Assembly (NCBI GenBank): GCA_002420005.1
Contig: DIHE01000089.1
Coordinates: forward strand, 39,334-55,554
Reading direction: 5' to 3'
DNA from: Holophagales bacterium UBA5704
Lineage (GTDB): Bacteria > Acidobacteriota > Thermoanaerobaculia > Multivoradales > UBA5704
Length of the DNA: 16,221 nucleotides
Shown: positions 11,373-16,221 of the stretch, piece by piece
How the letters are laid out: every line of letters begins with the position of its first letter
Position numbering within the stretch: the first letter of the stretch is position 1
Translations under genes and position numbers: made by a program
Notes under the pieces: generated by a model
Seen by the model: the letters and a program-made list of their open reading frames with translations, nothing else
Told to the model about the DNA's origin: nothing
Databases searched by the model: none

Positions 11373-13046
11373 TCAGACCTCGCTCCGGCCTTCCGCCGGC
11401 GTCGCAGGTTGCAAAGGAATGTCCCCTCCCGTGGCGAACGCGGCGAGCTCTTCGTCCGTATGGCGGCCGAAGAACCGCTGGAGAGGCTCTCCGTCGAGAC
11501 GCGCCGAGAGCCAGGCGCGGAAAAGACGTTCGACGTACAGGTGCACGTCGGGCGCAGGGACCCGGCGCACCACCGGGCGGCCGATCGCCGCCTCGCGCGC
11601 CAGGCCGCCGCGCAGGAACAGGTCATACCCCTGGAGCCGCTCGCCCTGCGGGCCGCGCTCGCGCAGCGTCGTCCCCTGCAGGCCGATGTCGCCGATCCAG
11701 TGGTGGGCGCAGGAGTTGGGGCAACCGTCGAGGTTGATCCGCAGCGCACCCGCCGCCGCGCCGAAGGTCGCCTCCAGGTGCTCGACGATCCCCTTGAGCC
11801 GGCTCTTGGTCTCGGCGACGGTGAAGTTGCAGAACGGATCGCCGGTGCAGGCGATGCTCGCGCCCCGCAGGGGATGCGCTTCGAGAGGAAACCCGAGAGC
11901 CGCCACCCGGCGCACCACCGCGTCCACCTGCTCGCCCGGGATGTCGGTCAGGAGGAAGTTCTGCCGGCGGGTGAGACGGATGCCACCGCCATACCCCTCG
12001 GTGAGATCCGCCAGAGCGCGCAGCGCCGTGCCGTCCGCCTGACCGAGGTAGACCGGAAAGCCGGCATAGAAGAGGCCGTCCTGGCGCTGCGGATGGATGC
12101 CGGCGTGGTCGAATTCCTCCTCCGGCGGCAGCGGCACCGCCCCGTCCACAAACCGCCGGCCGAGACGCTCCTCGGCGCGGGCACGGAACGCCTGCGGCCC
12201 GAGGTCGTGGACCATGTACTTGAGCCGGGCCCGGGTGCGCGAGAGGCGGTAGCGTAGATCCTCGCGCCAGACATCGATCAGCGCGCGCAGCGTCTCCAGC
12301 ACCTCGTCGAGCGGCACCCAGATCCCCAGATCGTCCGCCAGCCGCGGCCAGGTCGAAAGGCCGCCGCCGGCCCGCACCGCGAAACCGGGCCGGCCCTCGC
12401 GCAGCGCGCCGATCAAGGCCAGGCAATGGATCTCCGGCGCGTTGCACTGGTGCGGGCAGGCGGAGAGGGTGATCTTGTGCTTGCGCGGCAGGTCCGAGTA
12501 CTCGCGGTGGCTCAGGAAGAAATCCGCCGCCTCCTGGAGCAGGCCACGCACGTCGAACAGCTCGTCCTGGGCGATGCCCGCCACCGGGCAGCCGGTGATG
12601 TTGCGCACGTTGTCGCCGCAGGCGCCGGCCGTGGTGAGCCCGGCGGCCTCCAGAGTCGCCAGGACTTCCGGAATGCGGTCCAAGGCGATCCAGTGGAGCT
12701 GGACGTTCTGGCGGGTGGTCAGCTCGGCGTGGCCACGGCCGTCGCGATCCGCAATCTCTCCGATGGTGCGCAGCTGCGCCGGCGTCACGATGCCGCCGGG
12801 CGTCTTCACGCGGAGCATGAAGTACCCGAGCTTGGGCTTGTCGTGGTAGAGGCCATACCACTGGAGGCGCACGAAGTCCTCCTCGGCGACCGCTTCATAT
12901 CCGGCCTCGATCATCGCCGGCAGGTCATGGATCACCGCGAGCCCGCCCTTCTCACGCTTGAAGCGCTCCACGGAGTTGCGCTTGTGCACCAGCTCCCAGG
13001 TGACCTCGCCCTCCATCGGGCCCCGTCCTGCGCGCATCTCACTCAT
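11373..13046 (-). CDS. sir: Ferredoxin-type sulfite (or nitrite) reductase, siroheme/4Fe-4S
   Basis: The enzyme carries out six-electron reduction of sulfite to sulfide at a coupled siroheme/4Fe-4S centre. The 557 residues show the usual pseudo-two-fold repeat: HAELTTRQNVQLHWI (106-120) is mirrored by GGIRLTRRQNFLLTDI (354-369). The cluster ligands are ACTGDPFCNF (Cys400, Cys406) and DGCPNSC (Cys442, Cys446). ACGDNVRNITGCP (142-154) and RKHKITLSACPHQC (188-201) carry basic residues expected to contact substrate and siroheme. Sulfite and nitrite reductases of this superfamily look alike; cysH and siroheme genes immediately downstream favour sulfite. The ATG at 13046 has AAGGGGG upstream. It is the first gene of the five-gene operon and follows a long leader region. 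Size fits single-chain ferredoxin-dependent enzymes (~550-600 aa). Confidence 0.93.
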   Translation of the reverse strand: MSEMRAGRGPMEGEVTWELVHKRNSVERFKREKGGLAVIHDLPAMIEAGYEAVAEEDFVRLQWYGLYHDKPKLGYFMLRVKTPGGIVTPAQLRTIGEIADRDGRGHAELTTRQNVQLHWIALDRIPEVLATLEAAGLTTAGACGDNVRNITGCPVAGIAQDELFDVRGLLQEAADFFLSHREYSDLPRKHKITLSACPHQCNAPEIHCLALIGALREGRPGFAVRAGGGLSTWPRLADDLGIWVPLDEVLETLRALIDVWREDLRYRLSRTRARLKYMVHDLGPQAFRARAEERLGRRFVDGAVPLPPEEEFDHAGIHPQRQDGLFYAGFPVYLGQADGTALRALADLTEGYGGGIRLTRRQNFLLTDIPGEQVDAVVRRVAALGFPLEAHPLRGASIACTGDPFCNFTVAETKSRLKGIVEHLEATFGAAAGALRINLDGCPNSCAHHWIGDIGLQGTTLRERGPQGERLQGYDLFLRGGLAREAAIGRPVVRRVPAPDVHLYVERLFRAWLSARLDGEPLQRFFGRHTDEELAAFATGGDIPLQPATPAEGRSEV

Positions 13047-13081
13047 CGTCGGTTCCCCCTTCGAGACAAAACCTCTCCCCG

Positions 13082-13101
13082 GCGAGCCTCGGAGGGCTCG
13101 C
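13082..13101 (-). promoter_or_regulatory. Leader hairpin upstream of the sulfite reductase gene
   Basis: A perfect 7-bp stem (GCGAGCC at 13082-13088 with GGCTCGC at 13095-13101, six-base loop) would form in the minus-strand leader. It lies 36-55 bases before the start codon and is followed in the transcript by GGTTTTGTC. It could be an attenuator or a stabilising leader structure. It matches no riboswitch I know. Confidence 0.35.
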
Positions 13102-13256
13102 TCGACAACCGGACGGCAACGGATTCAGATCGGGAACGGCGGGTGCGGGCCGGGACGAGGCTCACACCCGCCCGCTACATGTGCACACGGGCTTCCCGCG
13201 GGGAAAAACGGCTCCGGTGCCGGCGGGTTGGAAGGGTGCAGCTCTCATTTGTAACC

Positions 13257-13286
13257 ATGGTAGTCCACTTTACCGGGAATTGTCTA
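13257..13286 (-). promoter_or_regulatory. Possible sigma-70 type promoter of the sulfite reductase operon with overlapping dyad
   Basis: On the minus strand TAGACA (13286-13281) and TACCAT (13262-13257) are separated by 18 bases, a moderate -35/-10 match in the least GC-rich part of the gap. A short dyad, GGTA at 13259-13262 and TACC at 13271-13274, overlaps the -10 and could be a repressor site. A start near 13250 would give a leader of about 200 nt. Weak evidence. Confidence 0.3.
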
Positions 13287-13325
13287 GAGGGAAGGTCACA
13301 ATTGGGTGAAGATGGGGGGACGCCA

Positions 13326-13371
13326 GGTCTGCCGGCTTGTCACCGACGTGTCGCCGACAAGCCGGCAGACC
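13326..13371. repeat. 46-bp near-perfect palindrome, candidate upstream activator site
   Basis: Arms of 16 bp (GGTCTGCCGGCTTGTC at 13326-13341; its exact complement at 13356-13371) flank 14 bases that contain a further dyad, CGAC-GT-GTCG. The centre can also be read as two tandem TGTC-x-CCGAC units. It lies about 60-100 bases upstream of the start expected from the sigma-54 promoter, where an enhancer-binding activator would sit. It is not followed by a U-tract and lies between divergent genes, so a terminator is unlikely. Confidence 0.75.
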
Positions 13372-13402
13372 CGCAGCCCTCCCCTTCTCCTCCTCTTTCT
13401 CC

Positions 13403-13418
13403 TGGCAGGCCTCTTGCT
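13403..13418 (+). promoter_or_regulatory. Sigma-54 (RpoN) type -24/-12 promoter for the PsiD-like gene
   Basis: TGGCAGGCCTCTTGCT matches the sigma-54 consensus TGGCAC-N5-TTGC[AT] at all but one fixed base, with the diagnostic GG-N10-GC spacing (13404-13405 and 13416-13417). Transcription would start about 12 bases on, near 13429, giving a leader of about 53 nt to the ATG at 13482. Confidence 0.6.
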
Positions 13419-13481
13419 TCGTTTCTGCGCAACCGAGACGTTGCAGCCCACAGACTCTGAGATCTACCGAAGGAGACGGCG

Positions 13482-14753
13482 ATGAGTGAAGAGCTGGAGA
13501 GAACCCTCGAGGCGCGGTACCAACGATCGTTCGGCCGCCTGGCCGGCTACCTGCCGAAGCACCGCCCTGCCGTGGACGCCTGGCTTGGCCGGCTGCGCAC
13601 GACCCTCGCCGGCCGGCCGGCTCCGCATGCGTCGCCCAGCCCGTCGGTGGCGGCGCTGGCCCTGCTCATCGAGCGGGACGGGATCGTGCGGATGTACGTG
13701 ACCGAGATGATCAACCAGGTCCCCCCGAAGCACAAGACGATCGAGAACATCCCGGAGCTCCTCGCGGCGCTCAACCACATCGTCCAGACCGCCCCCCTGT
13801 ACAACCGGAACCCCGCCGACCAGGTTTTCTTCCCGGTCTCCGCGCTGTTCACCTACATGATGATGACCCCGGCCGGCGAAGCCGCCTTCCGGCTGCCGCC
13901 CTTCAACGACGCCCTGCGCGCCATCCTCCAGGAGTGGTGTGGGTTCCTCGACAGCCCGCAGAGCCGCTACGTGCTCCATGAGGGTCCCGAAGGCTGGCTG
14001 TCCCAGCCCGCCTACCAGCAGAATCAGCTCTTCCAGTTCGTCATCCCCGACCCTGCGGCGCCGCACGGGGGATTCGCGTCGTTCAACGCCTATTTCCACC
14101 GCGAGATCAAGCCGGGGCTGCGGCCGGTCAGCGCGCCGGACGACCGCAAGGTGATCGTCTCGGCCAACGACGGCACGGTGGTGACCATCGCCCGCGACGT
14201 TCAGCCGCAGGCGAATTTCTGGCTCAAGGGGCAACCCTACTCGCTCCTCAACATGCTCGCCGGCAGCCCCTTCACCGAAAGGTTCTTCGGCGGCGACGTG
14301 TTCCAGTCCTTCCTCTCCGGCGCCGACTATCACCGCTGGCACGCGCCGATCGAAGGCACCGTCCGCAGCGCCGAGGTGGTCGACGGCCTGATGTTCTCCA
14401 ACGCGGAATCGGCCGGCTTCGACCCCACGGCGGCGACCTATTCGCAGCAATATGGAGCTTCGGTCAATACCCGGGGCCTGGTGTTCATCGAAAGCCCGGA
14501 CCCGGCGATCGGCATGGTCTGCGTGATGCCCATCGGCATCACCGAGATCTCTTCAGTGCGGATCACCGTCCAGAAAGACCAGGTTGTCCGGAAAGGCGAT
14601 GAGATCGGCCGCTTCAGCTATGGCGGGTCGAGCATGTGCCTCGTCTTCCAGAAAGGTGCCATCGACCGCTTCACCGTACCGGAGAACAGCAGCGGCAATG
14701 TGGACGACGGCCCCCCGATCTTCGTCAATGCAGAGATCGCCCGCACGCGGTGA
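13482..14753 (+). CDS. Phosphatidylserine decarboxylase-related (PsiD-like) pyruvoyl decarboxylase
   Basis: The ATG at 13482 follows AAGGAG at 6-base spacing. The 423 residues show two parts. An N-terminal helical domain (~20-165) resembles the PSDC extension found before the decarboxylase domain in this subfamily. The C-terminal decarboxylase part (~205-420) contains SANDGTV (227-233), DYHRWHAPIEG (282-292, the PSD histidine motif with His284 and His287) and YGGSSMCLVFQ (380-390). In PSD enzymes a Gly-Ser bond in LGST self-cleaves to give the pyruvoyl cofactor; GGSS here (382/383) is the corresponding site in the L-tryptophan decarboxylase (PsiD)-like branch. Soluble members of that branch decarboxylate aromatic amino acids rather than lipid, so the substrate may be tryptophan or a similar amino acid (inference). 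No phosphatidylserine synthase gene is adjacent. The sigma-54 promoter and palindrome upstream suggest activator-dependent expression. Confidence 0.85.
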   Translation: MSEELERTLEARYQRSFGRLAGYLPKHRPAVDAWLGRLRTTLAGRPAPHASPSPSVAALALLIERDGIVRMYVTEMINQVPPKHKTIENIPELLAALNHIVQTAPLYNRNPADQVFFPVSALFTYMMMTPAGEAAFRLPPFNDALRAILQEWCGFLDSPQSRYVLHEGPEGWLSQPAYQQNQLFQFVIPDPAAPHGGFASFNAYFHREIKPGLRPVSAPDDRKVIVSANDGTVVTIARDVQPQANFWLKGQPYSLLNMLAGSPFTERFFGGDVFQSFLSGADYHRWHAPIEGTVRSAEVVDGLMFSNAESAGFDPTAATYSQQYGASVNTRGLVFIESPDPAIGMVCVMPIGITEISSVRITVQKDQVVRKGDEIGRFSYGGSSMCLVFQKGAIDRFTVPENSSGNVDDGPPIFVNAEIARTR

Positions 14754-14760
14754 GAGGGGA

Positions 14761-14791
14761 GCCCCGGAGGAGAAGCCGTCCCCTCCGGGGC
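14761..14791. terminator. Bidirectional hairpin terminator between convergent genes
   Basis: A perfect 10-bp stem (GCCCCGGAGG at 14761-14770, CCTCCGGGGC at 14782-14791) with an 11-base loop begins 8 bases after the PsiD-like stop and ends 8 bases before the stop of the convergent secreted-protein gene. GC-rich without a U-run, as is common in high-GC genomes. Confidence 0.7.
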
Positions 14792-14798
14792 CTGACGC

Positions 14799-15128
14799 TT
14801 ACTCGGCGGTGGCGGCTTGCGCCGGGGCCGGAGCAGGAGCCGGTTCGGGCACCGGAGCCGGTTCGGCCGGAGGAGCCGGCTTGGCGAGCACGAACGGAGT
14901 CTGCCCTTCGGGAGTCGTCGAGACCCACTCGATACAGTCCGGCGTCCAGTAGCGGCACTCGCTGAAGTAGTACTCACCGAAGGACTCCCACTGACAGAGG
15001 TCCTGGCAGTAGTTCCACGAGCTGCACTGATTGCAGGCAACCTGTGCGACGGCCGCCCCGGGTGCAGCCAGGGACAGGACGGCGGCCATGATCAGAACGG
15101 CGCAAACGGCTTTCAGCGACTTCTTCAT
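14799..15128 (-). CDS. Small exported cysteine-rich protein with Pro/Ala-rich tail, 109 aa
   Basis: ATG at 15128 with GGAGGA five bases upstream. MKKSLKAVCAVLIMAAVLSLAAPGAAVAQ is a standard signal peptide, with likely cleavage after AVA or AVAQ near residue 28-29. The mature N-half is short and rich in Cys, Trp and Tyr: cysteines at 32, 35, 41, 45, 58 and 65 (ACNQCSSWNYCQDLCQWESF, then YYFSECRYWTPDC), enough for three disulfides. From about residue 82 it becomes a Pro/Ala/Glu tail (AKPAPPAEPAPVPEPAPAPAPAQ), probably an unstructured spacer. It is too small for an enzyme, and the CxxC spacing does not give a c-type heme site (no CxxCH). No family is recognised. It is convergent with the PsiD-like gene and upstream of none; the lipoprotein gene at 15219-15596 lies upstream on the same strand, 90 bases away. 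Confidence 0.8.
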   Translation of the reverse strand: MKKSLKAVCAVLIMAAVLSLAAPGAAVAQVACNQCSSWNYCQDLCQWESFGEYYFSECRYWTPDCIEWVSTTPEGQTPFVLAKPAPPAEPAPVPEPAPAPAPAQAATAE

Positions 15129-15180
15129 AAGATCCTCCGCGGGAGGGGTTGAAGGTCTCCCTACACCACAGGTGCTCGAA

Positions 15181-15214
15181 GGGCCCTCCGGCGAGCCGGC
15201 CCGGGCCCTCCGGC
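15181..15214. repeat. GC-rich direct repeat and hairpin, possible terminator of the lipoprotein gene
   Basis: GGGCCCTCCGGC occurs at 15181-15192 and again at 15203-15214. Because GGGCCC is self-complementary, the copies can also form a stem (15181-15186 with 15203-15208) enclosing CCGGC-GA-GCCGG. It starts 5 bases after the lipoprotein stop on the minus strand, so it may be that gene's terminator. Confidence 0.5.
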
Positions 15215-15218
15215 ACGT

Positions 15219-15596
15219 TCAGTCGTTGGCCACGATCGGGATCTCGCACGTCTGCTGGGCCGCGGGCAGGAAGGCCGAGTCCTCAACCAGGAAGACCTTG
15301 GCGACGCCTTCTTCGATCTTGAACCGAACACGGGTGGTGTGCTCGTTTTCCAGCGCCGCCCCCTTCCAGTGAATGGTGCCGCCATAGACCCCGTTGCCTT
15401 CGTCTTTGAAGCCGCTCGCGCCCTGGAACACACCGCGCGGGTGCATGCAGGCGAGCGCATCCTTGGCGACGCCCGCCTGGAAGATCTGCTGCGGATCGGG
15501 TCCGCACCCCACCAGGAGGGCGGCGATGACCAGGGCAAGCGAGGGAACGAGGGCAGGCCGGTGCGTCGGGATTGAGAGCGTGGTCTGGGTCGTCAT
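15219..15596 (-). CDS. Small lipoprotein, function unknown
   Basis: The ATG at 15596 has TTGGAGG a few bases upstream. The frame stays open further upstream, but that would destroy the signal peptide position. Residues 14-31 give a hydrophobic stretch ending in the lipobox LVGC, with Cys31 as the lipid-modified residue. The next residues, GPD, place Gly at +2, which does not by itself predict inner-membrane retention. The 125-residue protein has a small beta-rich mature domain (GVYGGTIHWKGA, TTRVRFKIEEGVAKVFLVEDSAF) and two further cysteines, Cys50 and Cys117, that could pair. KDALACMHPRGVFQGA may be a helix followed by a turn. No known domain is recognised. It is divergent from the Ser/Thr kinase gene and could be transcribed ahead of the secreted Cys-rich gene, although a hairpin separates them. 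Confidence 0.75.
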   Translation of the reverse strand: MTTQTTLSIPTHRPALVPSLALVIAALLVGCGPDPQQIFQAGVAKDALACMHPRGVFQGASGFKDEGNGVYGGTIHWKGAALENEHTTRVRFKIEEGVAKVFLVEDSAFLPAAQQTCEIPIVAND

Positions 15597-15702
15597 GAAA
15601 CCTCCAAGAAGGAGGACAGATCTACCACAGACCGGCGATGTCCGGGACACCTCTCCTGATCCGGTGCCCAGATGGTGTAGTTTGCACACTCAGAGGCGTC
15701 TC
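15597..15702. promoter_or_regulatory. Divergent intergenic region between lipoprotein and kinase genes
   Basis: These 106 bases must contain both promoters. A short dyad GTGT-N7-ACAC (15675-15689) lies 14 bases before the kinase ATG. No clear -35/-10 pair was seen. The kinase ribosome site is weak (AGAGGCG). Confidence 0.3.
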
Positions 15703-16221
15703 ATGGCCATCCCTGACCCCACAACGGACCTGCTCACCGGGCGCTCCCTGTCCCGCTACCGGGTCCTCGGGCCGATCGGCAAGGGGGGCATGGGAGAGGT
15801 CTTCCAGGCGGAGGACCTGCGGCTCGGCCGCCGCGTGGCGCTCAAGGTTCTCGCACCGGCGCTGGCCGCCGAGCCGCGGCATGTCGAGCGCTTCGAGCGC
15901 GAAGCGCGGTCGGCGGCGGCACTCAACCACCCGAACATCGTCACCATCCACGCCGTCGAAGAGGCGGAGGGCCTGCACTTTCTGGTCCTCGAGCTGGTCG
16001 AAGGAACGACGGTGGCGGACCTCCTCCAGACGCGCGGCCCCTTCCCTTTCGAAGAGCTGCTCGACATCGCCCTGGCCCTCACCCGCGCCCTGGAAGCTGC
16101 GCATGGGCGGGGCATCGTGCACCGCGACCTCAAGCCGGGCAACATCATGGTCAGCCACGAGGGCCGGGTGAAGGTCCTCGATTTCGGCGTTGCCCGCCTC
16201 ATCGGCGCCGGCATCTTCGTG
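15703..16221 (+). CDS. Hanks-type serine/threonine protein kinase (partial, 3' end outside window)
   Basis: The first 173 residues are visible. The kinase fold is almost complete on the N-side: glycine loop IGKGGMGEV (25-33), ATP-anchoring Lys48 in VALKVL, a C-helix glutamate in FEREARS (64-70), hinge LVLELVEG (94-101), catalytic HRDLKPGN (140-147) with Asp142 and Asn147, and DFG at 160-162. No key residue is missing, so an active kinase is expected. The short N-terminus (MAIPDPTTDLLTGRSLSRYR) is typical of bacterial PknB-like kinases, which often carry TPR, WD40/beta-propeller or periplasmic sensor domains downstream of the catalytic domain; that part is off the window. The ATG at 15703 is chosen because the kinase domain follows directly. 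It is divergent from the small lipoprotein gene; whether they are functionally linked is unknown. Confidence 0.95.
   Translation, partial: MAIPDPTTDLLTGRSLSRYRVLGPIGKGGMGEVFQAEDLRLGRRVALKVLAPALAAEPRHVERFEREARSAAALNHPNIVTIHAVEEAEGLHFLVLELVEGTTVADLLQTRGPFPFEELLDIALALTRALEAAHGRGIVHRDLKPGNIMVSHEGRVKVLDFGVARLIGAGIFV

Larger units (their letters stand above)
13047..13481. other. 435-base non-coding divergent region between sulfite reductase and PsiD-like genes
   Basis: I see no credible gene here. A long plus-strand frame crossing it is the complement of the sulfite reductase gene. From right to left it holds the ribosome site AAGGAG (13470-13475), a sigma-54 type promoter (13403-13418), a pyrimidine-only-like tract (~13377-13402), a 46-bp palindrome (13326-13371), an AT-richer segment around 13245-13312 with promoter-like hexamers toward sir, and a leader hairpin (13082-13101). 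Confidence 0.7.

Noticed and set aside
10587..12257. A 556-residue plus-strand frame over cysH and sulfite reductase
   Set aside because: Exact antisense shadow of two well-supported enzymes.
12426..13460. A 344-residue plus-strand frame reaching into the non-coding gap
   Set aside because: Mostly the complement of sulfite reductase. The part in the gap has no ribosome site or conserved features and covers the palindrome and promoter.
14799..15128. CNQC/CQDLC as a c-type cytochrome heme site
   Set aside because: No CxxCH motif; the cysteine spacing fits disulfides better.
15674..15686. TGG...TTTGCA before the kinase gene as a sigma-54 promoter
   Set aside because: GG and GC are separated by 8 bases, not the required 10.
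1..16221. Transposons, tRNA or rRNA genes
   Set aside because: No transposase-like protein, no terminal inverted repeats around a gene, and no tRNA cloverleaf or rRNA sequence was noticed on reading.

Overview
The window is GC-rich throughout, with dense, often overlapping genes on both strands. The gene set includes XRE-TPR regulators in paralogous pairs, a Hanks-type Ser/Thr kinase, small secreted cysteine-rich proteins, a PsiD-like decarboxylase and a siroheme/APS-reductase sulfur operon. This suits a high-GC, diderm, environmental bacterium of the Acidobacteriota (Thermoanaerobaculia-like) or a similar lineage. That placement rests on gene style only; no rRNA or marker gene is present.

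Layout. (1) 1-3152: two paralogous XRE-TPR regulators on the minus strand, the first cut by the window edge. They enclose a plus-strand gene for a 131-residue exported protein with four C-x3-DP-rich cysteine repeats. (2) 3153-6505: an intergenic region with repeats that could be operators, then four tightly coupled plus-strand genes. These are an unknown helical protein, a 97-residue protein, a 117-residue protein that looks like two tandem AbrB-type half-domains, and a methyltransferase plus target-recognition protein of the type ISP/IIG kind that lacks any nuclease or helicase. (3) 6340-8689: an RluA-family pseudouridine synthase (minus) and a MATE exporter (plus), divergent. (4) 8566-13046: a minus-strand operon in the order sulfite reductase, APS reductase (cysH), an unknown 159-residue protein, precorrin-2 dehydrogenase, and SUMT (cobA). 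(5) 13047-13481: a 435-base regulatory region with a 46-bp near-perfect palindrome and a good sigma-54 type promoter facing the next gene. (6) 13482-14753: a PsiD-like pyruvoyl decarboxylase. (7) 14799-15596: a secreted Cys-rich/Pro-tailed protein and a small lipoprotein, both minus. (8) 15703-end: the N-terminal part of a Ser/Thr protein kinase.

How the genes work together. The sulfur operon is coherent: APS is reduced to sulfite, sulfite to sulfide, and the last two genes make the siroheme that the sulfite reductase needs. The 159-residue protein between cysH and the siroheme genes is probably a dedicated accessory factor. The most unusual parts are the left third and the 13.3-kb region. 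The left third has regulator/secreted-peptide and regulator/methyltransferase-cassette pairings that match no system I can name. The 13.3-kb region appears to hold an enhancer-dependent promoter for a decarboxylase gene.
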